Of a DNA stretch of 5,319 nt, positions 1 through 4,935 are shown piece by piece (positions within the stretch are counted from its first letter, which is position 1; every line of letters starts with the position of its first letter). The notes below the pieces were generated by a model, which searched no databases, was not told where the DNA came from, and worked only from the letters and a program-made list of their open reading frames with translations. This stretch comes from Candidatus Aenigmatarchaeota archaeon (GTDB lineage: Archaea > Aenigmatarchaeota > Aenigmatarchaeia > CG10238-14), in the NCBI GenBank assembly GCA_017610225.1, contig JAFCCM010000094.1:1-5319 (forward strand), read 5' to 3'. The translations under genes were made by a program, and so were the position numbers.

Positions 1-135
1 ATCTCAAAAGATGTGAGTGAGATTTTAGGTGCACCACTTAATGTGATAGAGGTAATAATTAATGAAGTACCCAAAACAAATTGGGGCAAGGGTGGTATTC
101 AGGCATCTAAATGGACTCCTAAAAAAAATGAATAG
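1..135 (+). CDS. 4-oxalocrotonate tautomerase-like protein, 3' part only
   Basis: This is the last 44 codons of a gene that begins left of the window; the frame is open from base 1 and stops with TAG at 133-135. The residues APLNVIEVIINEV, then NWGKGG, align without gaps to the core of 4-oxalocrotonate tautomerase (APLTSVRVIITEM, then HFGIGG in the Pseudomonas enzyme). By that alignment the first visible residue is about position 23 of the mature enzyme, so the catalytic N-terminal proline and Arg11 lie outside the window. The family consists of about 62-residue subunits that form hexamers and move protons between keto and enol forms of unsaturated acids. Two differences are visible: Glu replaces active-site Arg39, and Trp replaces Phe50, a common swap. 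The substrate cannot be assigned. The gene converges on the AN1 gene with a 21-nt gap. Confidence 0.82.
   Translation: MSKDVSEILGAPLNVIEVIINEVPKTNWGKGGIQASKWTPKKNE
121..128 (-). terminator. Probable poly-T terminator of the minus-strand genes
   Basis: Read on the minus strand this is an unbroken run of eight T, starting about 28 nt after the AN1 stop codon. Archaeal RNA polymerase commonly terminates at such T tracts without a strong hairpin. The run lies inside the convergent tautomerase gene, where it encodes Lys-Lys-Asn, so the minus-strand transcript would run antisense to the last codons of that gene. Confidence 0.5.
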
Positions 136-156
136 ATATTTTAGCAGAAAATCTAA

Positions 157-450
157 TCAAGTCAACATCCTAAGAACAAATATCAACAATCCAACTCCTA
201 GTATAACCAAGATAAATTCTACCAACTTATTCTTCTTAGGAATCTCTAACAGTCTATTTTTACCCGACTTCTCAGGTCTTTTCACTTGTTTCTTAAATTT
301 CTTCAACTTCCCAGCTTTCCAATCATCTAGACCAGGACAAGCATGGTTCTCTGGTAATTGATGATCTACACAAAAATATTCTCCACAATACCTACATTTA
401 AACCCTAACCCTTCAAGGTTCTTCCCACAACCAGCACAATAATTGTTCAT
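157..450 (-). CDS. AN1-type zinc-finger protein with C-terminal membrane anchor
   Basis: This 97-residue protein has a complete AN1 zinc finger and a single membrane helix. All eight metal ligands are present: Cys5, Cys8, Cys19, Cys22, Cys27, His30, His36 and Cys38, spaced C-x2-C-x10-C-x2-C-x4-C-x2-H-x5-H-x-C. A basic linker (about 46-75, rich in Lys and Arg) leads to a hydrophobic helix at about 76-93, followed by Arg-Met-Leu-Thr. This suggests a tail-anchored protein with the finger in the cytoplasm. In eukaryotes AN1 domains occur in proteins that bind the proteasome or work with p97/Cdc48, and Cdc48 is three genes upstream here. The ATG at 450 was chosen over an in-frame TTG at 483 because the latter adds an unrelated run, MIYFLFFLIIF, from a T-rich spacer. 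Neither start has a ribosome site. A TATA-like TTTATTTT about 29 nt before the ATG would fit a leaderless mRNA. The partner is unknown. Confidence 0.85.
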   Translation of the reverse strand: MNNYCAGCGKNLEGLGFKCRYCGEYFCVDHQLPENHACPGLDDWKAGKLKKFKKQVKRPEKSGKNRLLEIPKKNKLVEFILVILGVGLLIFVLRMLT

Positions 451-462
451 AAAAATAATAAG

Positions 463-480
463 GAAAAAAAGAAAATAAAT
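463..480 (-). promoter_or_regulatory. T-rich tract: possible SSB terminator and AN1 TATA element
   Basis: On the minus strand this spacer reads ATTTATTTTC followed by seven T. Starting 3 nt after the SSB stop codon, it could terminate the upstream transcript. The TTTATTTT part (472-479) also begins 29 nt before the AN1 ATG at 450, the distance expected of an archaeal TATA box for a transcript starting at the ATG itself. Both readings are inference from position and composition. AT-rich DNA gives such matches by chance. Confidence 0.3.
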
Positions 481-483
481 CAA

Positions 484-774
484 TTACACTTTTTTTAGTT
501 CTCCTTTCCTAGGAACGTTTAATTGAATTTCACCTTTAAACTCAGAGATATACCCATCTTTTATCTCAACAGTATCTCCTTCACCTATTTCTTCTGTTTT
601 ATCTCCCCAAAGTGTTAAGGAAATAGTTCCACTATCATCTTCAATTGTAGCAGTGGCAACTTTAGTTGTGTAACCCATCTTAGTCCTTACTTCTCTAGGT
701 TCTGAGACTTCTGTCACTTTAGCTGTAAGGGAGATATCACTCGTTCCTAACTTAAGTTCATTAATCTTTGTCAA
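484..774 (-). CDS. Single-OB-fold single-stranded nucleic-acid-binding protein (crenarchaeal SSB type)
   Basis: The 96-residue product is one OB fold resembling Sulfolobus SSB and the OB domain of human SSB1. The strand motif SGTISLTLWGDKTEEIGEGD and the later segment ISEFKGEIQLN match the Sulfolobus protein closely. Three aromatic residues occupy its DNA-stacking positions: Trp56, then Tyr 19 residues on, then Phe 4 residues further (Trp56, Trp75 and Phe79 in Sulfolobus SSB). The flexible Gly/Arg-rich C-terminal tail of that family is missing; the protein ends soon after the fold with PRKGELKKV. An RNA role is also possible. The start is taken as TTG at 772-774, because GAGGGTGA lies upstream with its GG core 8 nt away, as in neighbouring genes. 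A GTG at 781-783 would overlap that ribosome site. The gene overlaps the TRAM stop by 14 nt, so translation is probably coupled. Confidence 0.85.
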   Translation of the reverse strand: MTKINELKLGTSDISLTAKVTEVSEPREVRTKMGYTTKVATATIEDDSGTISLTLWGDKTEEIGEGDTVEIKDGYISEFKGEIQLNVPRKGELKKV

Positions 775-1189
775 GTTTTTCACCCTCTTCTTTAACTTCT
801 TTTACTTTCTTTGGTGTTTTTTCTACTTTCTCTTCTTCAAGTTCAGCCTCTGGTTCACTTTTCTTTTTTTCTGGTTCTTTCAATTCAGCATCTTTTCCAC
901 TGACTTTTTCAGCAACTGCGAACTTAGGTCTTACCATTGTTATTTTGATACGACATTTTTCACCTTCTTTAGAATCAGGAACAAATATAACAAAGTTTTT
1001 CACTCTAGCTATTCCATCTCCTTTGGTTCCAATTTCGTTTATTTCAACGTCATATTCTTCTCCTTCGTTAACAGGCTTTGGGAAATCATCTCTTCTTTCT
1101 CTAAATCCACCACCGCCCCCTCCGAATCTATTATTTCTAAATCCACCACCACCTCTATCAAAGCGTGGTTTTCCAAATCTTCTATCCAT
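761..1189 (-). CDS. TRAM-domain protein with RGG-like N-terminus and charged tail
   Basis: This 142-residue protein has three parts. Residues 1-36 are rich in Gly, Arg and Phe (two runs of four and six Gly among Arg-Phe pairs), a disordered RNA-binding type sequence. Residues about 37-97 form a TRAM domain, recognised by GEEYDVEINEIGTKGDGIAR, then FVIFVPDSKEGEKCRIKIT and VRPKFAVAE. Residues 98-142 are a Lys/Glu-rich tail, probably disordered or helical. Small archaeal TRAM proteins bind RNA, and some act as cold-responsive RNA chaperones; most are only about 60-90 residues, so both flanks are additions here. The ATG at 1189 is well supported by GGAGGTT at 1195-1201, with 7 nt between the GGAGG core and the ATG. 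The 3' end overlaps the SSB start. The RNA targets cannot be read from sequence. Confidence 0.88.
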   Translation of the reverse strand: MDRRFGKPRFDRGGGGFRNNRFGGGGGGFRERRDDFPKPVNEGEEYDVEINEIGTKGDGIARVKNFVIFVPDSKEGEKCRIKITMVRPKFAVAEKVSGKDAELKEPEKKKSEPEAELEEEKVEKTPKKVKEVKEEGEKLDKD

Positions 1190-1194
1190 ATTTT

Positions 1195-1201
1195 AACCTC
1201 C
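1195..1201 (-). promoter_or_regulatory. Ribosome binding site of the TRAM gene
   Basis: The minus strand reads GGAGGTT here, 5 nt before the ATG at 1189 (7 nt from the GGAGG core). It fixes the start of the TRAM protein and sets the spacing used to judge other starts in the window. Confidence 0.85.
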
Positions 1202-1267
1202 ATTATAACTCATTAAAACGAGTAAAAACCATTAATTTAAGTTAGGACTCAGTTTTAGTTAACCTCC

Positions 1268-1277
1268 ATTTATACCT
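1268..1277 (-). promoter_or_regulatory. Candidate promoter for the TRAM-SSB genes
   Basis: On the minus strand AGGTATAAAT lies 12 nt past the Cdc48 stop codon. The TATAAAT core (1268-1274) would place a transcript start near 1244, giving a leader of about 55 nt that carries the ribosome site. TRAM and SSB could then be expressed apart from Cdc48. The call rests on the TATA match and position; no terminator clearly separates Cdc48 from TRAM, so read-through is also likely. Confidence 0.4.
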
Positions 1278-1286
1278 AATTAATAT

Positions 1287-3593
1287 TTATCCCACATATT
1301 TAAGTTCATCTGGATTATTCTCAGTTAATTCTTTTCTTGACCTCTCATCGAATTGTTCATAGAACTTAATTACATCTTTACTCAAACTTGCTCTTATTTC
1401 TTTCATTGATTCTTCAAAGTCTTTTGATGTCACTTCTTTGGATTTTTTATCTCTTCTTAAAGCATTCATAGCAGCTTCCCTGATAAGAACATCTATATCA
1501 GCTCCTGAAAATCCTTCTGTTTCTTTTGCAATTTTCTTTAGATTAACAACTTTCAGTGGTACATTTTTGGTTTTTAATTCTAATATCTTCAATCTAGCTT
1601 TTTCATCAGGTCCTGATACTAGGATCTTTCTATCAAACCTTCCTGGTCTAAGTAAAGCTGGATCAAGCATATCTGGTCGATTGGTTGCTGCAATAACTAC
1701 TACATCATGTAAATCTTCTAGTCCAGACATTTCTGTTAACATTTGTGAAACTACTTTTTCACTGACATTTTCTCCAAACCCTAATCCTCTTTTTGGTACT
1801 AATGCATCTATTTCATCAAAGAAAATAATAGATGGACTTACCTGTTTTGCTTTCCTGAATAATTCTCTGACTCTTTTCTCGCTTTCCCCTACCCATTTTG
1901 AAAATAATTGAGGTCCTTTAACTGAGATAAAATTAGCATTTGATTCTGTTGCTACTGCTTTAGCAAGCATGGTTTTACCGCATCCAGGTGGACCATATAG
2001 TAGAATTCCTCTTGGTGGAGTTATTCCCAATCTTTCAAAATCTTTTGGATTTTTTAATGGCCACTCAACAGCTTCTTGTAAATCTTGTTTTACTTTTTCT
2101 AAACCTCCAATATCAACCCATTTGACATTCGGAACTTCTATCATTACTTCACGCATAGCAGATGGCTCAACCATTTTTAAAGCATATTCAAAATCTTTTT
2201 GTGTTACTGATAACTTTTCGAGTAGATTTTCTGGTAACTGCTCTTCTTCTTTCCATTTGATTTGTGGTAACAGTCTTCTCAAAGCATACATAGCCGCTTC
2301 TTTTCCCAGTGATTCCAGATCTGCACCAACATAACCATAAGTGATTTCAGCAAGTTTGTCTAAATCAACATCTTTGGTTAAGGGCATGTGTCTTGTATGT
2401 ATTTGTAGAATTTCCTTTCTCCCTCTTTTATCTGGAACACCTATTTCTATTTCCCTATCAAATCTTCCCGGTCTTCTTAATGCAGGGTCAATAGCATTTT
2501 CACGGTTAGTTGCTGCGATAACTATTACTTTTCCCCTCTTTTTTAGGCCGTCCATTTGTGTTAGTAATGTGGATACAACTCTTCTTTCAACTTCTCCTCT
2601 AGTCTCTTCTCTTTTTGTGGCTATAGAGTCTATTTCGTCTATAAAGATGATTGATGGTGCATTCTTTTCTGCTTCTTGGAAAATTTTTCTTAGATTTTCT
2701 TCTGATTTCCCATACCACATACTCATGACCTCAGGACCAGCAATTGAGTAAAAGTTAGCACCAGATTCATTTGCAACTGCTCTTGCTAGAAGAGTTTTTC
2801 CAGTTCCTGGGGGACCATACAACAACACACCTTTTGGTGGTTCTATCCCTAATCTTTCAAATAACTCAGGATGTCTTAAAGGAAGTTCAATCATTTCTCT
2901 AACTTTTTGTATAGCTTGATGTATTCCACCAACATCCTCATAAGTAACAGCAGGAACAGCTCTTTTATCAAGGTCATAATCTTTTGGTAGTGTTTTTAGT
3001 ATTTCTATTTTTGTTAAATCAGTTATTCTTACAATTCCTTCAGGATCAGTCTTTATTATAATAAATCTCATTTCTCCGGTTGGCATATAAAAGAAATCTT
3101 CTATTGAAGATCCCATGAAATCTTTAAACATATCATTTATACTATTTGAGAAAAAATCATCTCTTTGTCTTCTTTTAACAACAGGACTTGGAACAATTAT
3201 ATCCCCTTTACTTATAGGTCTGTAATAGATGTTTTGTTTGATTAATGATGGGCTAATTTGAATAACAATTCCTTTTTGTGCTGGGGCAAGAATAACACGT
3301 TTGGCTTCCTTAACTTCAGCTCTTGTAATCTTAACATTGTCACCAACACCTGATCCAACATTCCTTCTAACAAGACCATCCATTCTTATTATTTTCAGTC
3401 CAGCGTCAGATGGATATGCTCTTACAGCAATAGCAGCAGATTTTTTTGAACCTTGTATTTCAATAATGTCCCCTTCTCTTATACCAATTTGTTGCATACT
3501 TCCAGAATCTAATCTTACTATACCTCTACCAAATTCTTCTCTTTGAGTTAATTCACCAACTTTAAGTGTGATTTCATTATCTTTTTTAATCAT
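1287..3593 (-). CDS. cdc48: Cdc48/VAT-type AAA+ ATPase (p97 homologue)
   Basis: This full-length 768-residue unfoldase uses ATP to extract and unfold proteins as a double-ring hexamer, often feeding the proteasome. The N-domain has a double-psi barrel half (about 1-90) and a VatN-C half (about 95-195). D1 carries Walker A GPPGTGKT (260-267), Walker B IIFIDE (315-320), sensor Asn363 and Arg fingers Arg377/Arg380. D2 carries GPPGCGKT (534-541), FFDE (591-594), Asn638 and Arg652/Arg655. Both catalytic Glu (320, 594) are present, so both rings should hydrolyse ATP. The pore loops are MWYG (292-295) and KWVG (566-569). Oddities are Lys296 where GESE is usual, Cys538 in the D2 P-loop as in human p97, and an end (KYVG) lacking the proteasome-docking HbYX pattern. 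ATG 3593 is chosen over TTG 3608 because GGAGGT sits at ideal spacing. The gene overlaps the upstream gene by 8 nt. Confidence 0.97.
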   Translation of the reverse strand: MIKKDNEITLKVGELTQREEFGRGIVRLDSGSMQQIGIREGDIIEIQGSKKSAAIAVRAYPSDAGLKIIRMDGLVRRNVGSGVGDNVKITRAEVKEAKRVILAPAQKGIVIQISPSLIKQNIYYRPISKGDIIVPSPVVKRRQRDDFFSNSINDMFKDFMGSSIEDFFYMPTGEMRFIIIKTDPEGIVRITDLTKIEILKTLPKDYDLDKRAVPAVTYEDVGGIHQAIQKVREMIELPLRHPELFERLGIEPPKGVLLYGPPGTGKTLLARAVANESGANFYSIAGPEVMSMWYGKSEENLRKIFQEAEKNAPSIIFIDEIDSIATKREETRGEVERRVVSTLLTQMDGLKKRGKVIVIAATNRENAIDPALRRPGRFDREIEIGVPDKRGRKEILQIHTRHMPLTKDVDLDKLAEITYGYVGADLESLGKEAAMYALRRLLPQIKWKEEEQLPENLLEKLSVTQKDFEYALKMVEPSAMREVMIEVPNVKWVDIGGLEKVKQDLQEAVEWPLKNPKDFERLGITPPRGILLYGPPGCGKTMLAKAVATESNANFISVKGPQLFSKWVGESEKRVRELFRKAKQVSPSIIFFDEIDALVPKRGLGFGENVSEKVVSQMLTEMSGLEDLHDVVVIAATNRPDMLDPALLRPGRFDRKILVSGPDEKARLKILELKTKNVPLKVVNLKKIAKETEGFSGADIDVLIREAAMNALRRDKKSKEVTSKDFEESMKEIRASLSKDVIKFYEQFDERSRKELTENNPDELKYVG

Positions 3594-3915
3594 CGAATAT
3601 ACCTCCAAATATTTTTTCTTGTTCTTTATCTAACAATACATCAAACATATTCCATCTAACTTTATCTTCCCAATCTTGTAAAAAATTTAGGATTTTGTCT
3701 ACATATTCTTTTTGCATCAATAACATAGACTTGTCTATTCTCTCACATGGAAATTGATCTAAAAGACCTTCTCGATAATATATGTATCTCTTTTCTTGTT
3801 TTGTTACCACTTGTTTCCATCCATATAATTCCCTAAAGAATCTGTTTCTCTCTGTGTGATTATCAAAGTTTCTTGATTCGATTGAAAATTTTATTATTAC
3901 TGCTTTTTTTACCAT
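3586..3915 (-). CDS. Conserved-looking protein of unknown function upstream of Cdc48
   Basis: I do not recognise this 109-residue protein with confidence. It starts with a beta-strand-like stretch, [12 protein letters not shown], followed by a charged aromatic region with [13 protein letters not shown] and [13 protein letters not shown], a predicted helix around [14 protein letters not shown], and a second strand-like segment, [10 protein letters not shown]. The alternating strand-helix pattern and length would fit a small alpha/beta fold such as a ferredoxin-like domain, but this is a guess. There are no signal peptide, membrane helix or metal-binding clusters. ATG 3915 is preferred; an in-frame TTG at 3942 would add nine residues and sits almost at the predicted transcript start. 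The last codons, Gly-Gly-Ile-Phe-Asp-Asp, contain the GGAGGT ribosome site of cdc48, and the two genes overlap by 8 nt. Coupled translation with Cdc48 suggests a linked role, perhaps as partner or substrate adaptor (inference). Confidence 0.75.
   Translation of the reverse strand: MVKKAVIIKFSIESRNFDNHTERNRFFRELYGWKQVVTKQEKRYIYYREGLLDQFPCERIDKSMLLMQKEYVDKILNFLQDWEDKVRWNMFDVLLDKEQEKIFGGIFDD
3601..3606 (-). promoter_or_regulatory. Ribosome binding site of cdc48 inside the upstream gene
   Basis: GGAGGT on the minus strand lies 7 nt before ATG 3593. It is formed by two glycine codons near the end of the upstream gene, so ribosomes finishing that gene are positioned to restart on cdc48. It excludes the TTG at 3608, which would overlap the site. 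Confidence 0.85.
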
Positions 3916-3939
3916 GTGATCATTTAGTGTGTATTTAAA

Positions 3940-3951
3940 CAATAATTATTG
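3940..3951. repeat. 12-bp perfect palindrome CAATAATTATTG
   Basis: A perfect inverted repeat with no spacer lies between the leftward promoter element (3963-3976) and the ATG at 3915. It overlaps the predicted leftward transcript start near 3940, where a bound dimeric regulator could block transcription. AT-rich palindromes of this length can arise by chance. Confidence 0.35.
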
Positions 3952-3962
3952 TATACTAAAAC

Positions 3963-3976
3963 TTTTAAAACTTTCT
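3963..3976 (-). promoter_or_regulatory. Leftward promoter (BRE plus TATA) for the cdc48 gene group
   Basis: On the minus strand AGAAAG (BRE-like, 3971-3976) is followed directly by TTTTAAAA (3963-3970). This predicts a start near 3940 and a leader of about 25 nt before ATG 3915. The same BRE plus first five bases of the box (AGAAAGTTTTA) precede the surface-protein gene at 4891-4901, which strengthens both calls. A second TATA-like TTTAAATA (3932-3939) is closer to the ATG but is less well placed. Confidence 0.5.
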
Positions 3977-3982
3977 TTTACT

Positions 3983-3998
3983 CTATTTTCGAAAATAG
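3983..3998. repeat. 16-bp perfect palindrome in the divergent spacer, candidate operator
   Basis: CTATTTTCGAAAATAG reads the same on both strands with no spacer. It lies in the spacer between two diverging genes, 7 bp beyond the leftward BRE and about 50 bp before the rightward TATA element. It could be a dimer-binding operator. It is a poor terminator candidate because it has no loop and no following T run. Confidence 0.45.
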
Positions 3999-4044
3999 TG
4001 ATCTGATTGATTTGACTAATGTCAATATTGAGGAACGAGAATAA

Positions 4045-4056
4045 TATTATAATATA
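4045..4056 (+). promoter_or_regulatory. Candidate promoter of the minD gene
   Basis: TATTATAATATA is centred about 37 bp before the TTG start and predicts a transcript start near 4076. The leader would be only about 11 nt and would begin just before the ribosome site at 4078. There is no clear BRE. The call rests on position and AT composition. Confidence 0.4.
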
Positions 4057-4077
4057 GTAATTCTAAATATTAGACTA

Positions 4078-4083
4078 GGTGAT
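4078..4083 (+). promoter_or_regulatory. Ribosome binding site deciding the TTG start of minD
   Basis: GGTGAT matches the 3' half of the GGAGGTGATC archaeal ribosome-site consensus. Its GG core is 7 nt from TTG 4087, the same spacing as for the TRAM gene. It supports the unusual TTG start, which also places the P-loop at the usual distance from the N-terminus. Confidence 0.65.
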
Positions 4084-4086
4084 TAT

Positions 4087-4854
4087 TTGGCGAGAATTAT
4101 ATCGGTTATTTCAGGTAAGGGTGGTGTTGGAAAAACAACATGTGTTCTCAATCTCGCGACTTCATTAGTAACAAAATTCAATAAAAGGGTAGCCATAGTT
4201 GATTGTAATATTACTTCTTCACATCTTGGTTTGCAGCTAGGTTTGTATGGAGTTTCATCTACACTGAATAATGTACTAAGACGAGAAACTAAAGTTGAAC
4301 AGGCTTTATATAACTACTTACCAAATTTACAAGTTCTTCCAGCTTCTTTGAATTTGAGGGATTTAGAAAAAGTAAATATTAAAGATCTTAATCGATTATT
4401 GAGAAAATCTTTTGATAATTATGACTATGTTTTTTTAGATACTGCTGCAGGTTTTGGTAAAGAGGCAGTCTCATCAATGTTGGCATCAGATGAAGTGTTA
4501 TTTATCACAACACCTGATATACCTTCTGTCACAGATATAGTAAAAGGAAAAGATCTTGCAGAAAAACTTAAACTAAAATCATTAGGACTTATACTTAACA
4601 GAGTAAGAAATAAAAAATTTGAGTTAAAGCAAACAGAGATAGCACAATTAACAGGACTTCCTATTTTAGAAACAATACCAGAGGATGAAAAAGTTTTGGA
4701 AAGTTTGAGTCTAAAAACACCAATTGTTAGATATAAACCAAATTCAAGAGTAAGTCAATCCTATTTTAGGATAGCATCTTCATTAACTGGTCAATTCTAT
4801 CAACAACCTAAAGTAAATATTTTTAGTAGAATTAGAAATATTTTCAAGAGATAA
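4087..4854 (+). CDS. minD: MinD/ParA-family ATPase with variant switch I
   Basis: This 255-residue deviant-Walker ATPase is of the MinD family, which dimerises on ATP at the membrane and positions other proteins. The P-loop GKGGVGKTT is at 10-18, with signature Lys11 and Lys16. Switch II reads FLDTAAG (116-122), with the usual D-x-x-A-G. Switch I reads VDCNITSSHLG (38-48): the second Asp of the D-x-D motif, equivalent to catalytic Asp40 of E. coli MinD, is Asn41, and the usual Asn-Leu pair is His-Leu. Hydrolysis may be slow or use another residue. The end NIFSRIRNIFKR (244-255) forms an amphipathic helix with Ile/Phe on one face and Arg/Lys on the other, like a MinD membrane-targeting sequence. 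No MinC or MinE is visible. Archaeal MinD-like proteins place archaella, pili and chemosensory arrays; a surface-protein gene follows here. The start is TTG. Confidence 0.93.
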   Translation: MARIISVISGKGGVGKTTCVLNLATSLVTKFNKRVAIVDCNITSSHLGLQLGLYGVSSTLNNVLRRETKVEQALYNYLPNLQVLPASLNLRDLEKVNIKDLNRLLRKSFDNYDYVFLDTAAGFGKEAVSSMLASDEVLFITTPDIPSVTDIVKGKDLAEKLKLKSLGLILNRVRNKKFELKQTEIAQLTGLPILETIPEDEKVLESLSLKTPIVRYKPNSRVSQSYFRIASSLTGQFYQQPKVNIFSRIRNIFKR

Positions 4855-4856
4855 TA

Positions 4857-4861
4857 TTTTT
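4857..4861 (+). terminator. Weak T-tract after minD
   Basis: Five T directly after the minD stop codon, followed by a pyrimidine-rich stretch at 4880-4887, may give partial termination. There is no hairpin. The next gene has its own promoter, which fits at least some separation of transcripts. Confidence 0.25.
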
Positions 4862-4890
4862 CATAGTTAGAATTGTTGCTTCTCTTTAAT

Positions 4891-4905
4891 AGAAAGTTTT
4901 ATAAT
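4891..4905 (+). promoter_or_regulatory. BRE/TATA promoter of the surface-protein gene
   Basis: AGAAAG followed by TTTTATAAT is a good archaeal BRE plus TATA arrangement. The first T of the box (4897) lies 39 nt before ATG 4936, so transcription should start near 4927 with a leader of about 9 nt. No ribosome site precedes the ATG, in keeping with a near-leaderless mRNA. AGAAAGTTTTA is identical to the leftward element at 3966-3976. Confidence 0.6.
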
Positions 4906-4935
4906 CTCGAATTCTAAAATTTAACTTAGATTAAA

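Noticed and set aside
135..153. Weak hairpin with ATTTT and AAAAT arms between the convergent genes
   Set aside because: The stem is only five A-T pairs with no following T run on the plus strand. The minus-strand T8 run at 121-128 is the better terminator.
62..361. Plus-strand open frame of about 99 codons
   Set aside because: It overlaps the real tautomerase end in another frame and runs antisense to the AN1 gene, whose zinc ligands are intact. The product shows no family pattern.
451..483. TTG start adding MIYFLFFLIIF to the AN1 protein
   Set aside because: The extension comes from a T-rich spacer right after the SSB stop, has no ribosome site, and is not part of an AN1 fold. ATG 450 is favoured, though a short hydrophobic N-terminus cannot be fully excluded.
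768..1196. Plus-strand open frame of 142 codons, Ser/Pro-rich
   Set aside because: It is the mirror of the TRAM gene: its Ser/Phe and Pro runs are the complement of Lys/Glu and Gly codons. TRAM has a domain match and a ribosome site.
1203..1232. Nine-codon frame MVFTRFNEL before the TRAM gene
   Set aside because: No ribosome site lies at a usable distance (the GGAGG at 1263-1267 is about 30 nt away), and short frames are expected by chance in AT-rich DNA.
1438..2751. Several plus-strand open frames of 120-157 codons opposite cdc48
   Set aside because: They are antisense to conserved AAA+ motifs and have no coherent domains.
3594..3608. TTG start adding five residues to Cdc48
   Set aside because: The codon overlaps the GGAGGT site that is ideally spaced for ATG 3593.
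3958..3974. Tandem AAAACTTT repeat (two copies, 9-bp period)
   Set aside because: It is better explained as the BRE and TATA bases of the leftward promoter. Two copies in AT-rich DNA are not notable, and there is no CRISPR-like repeat-spacer pattern.
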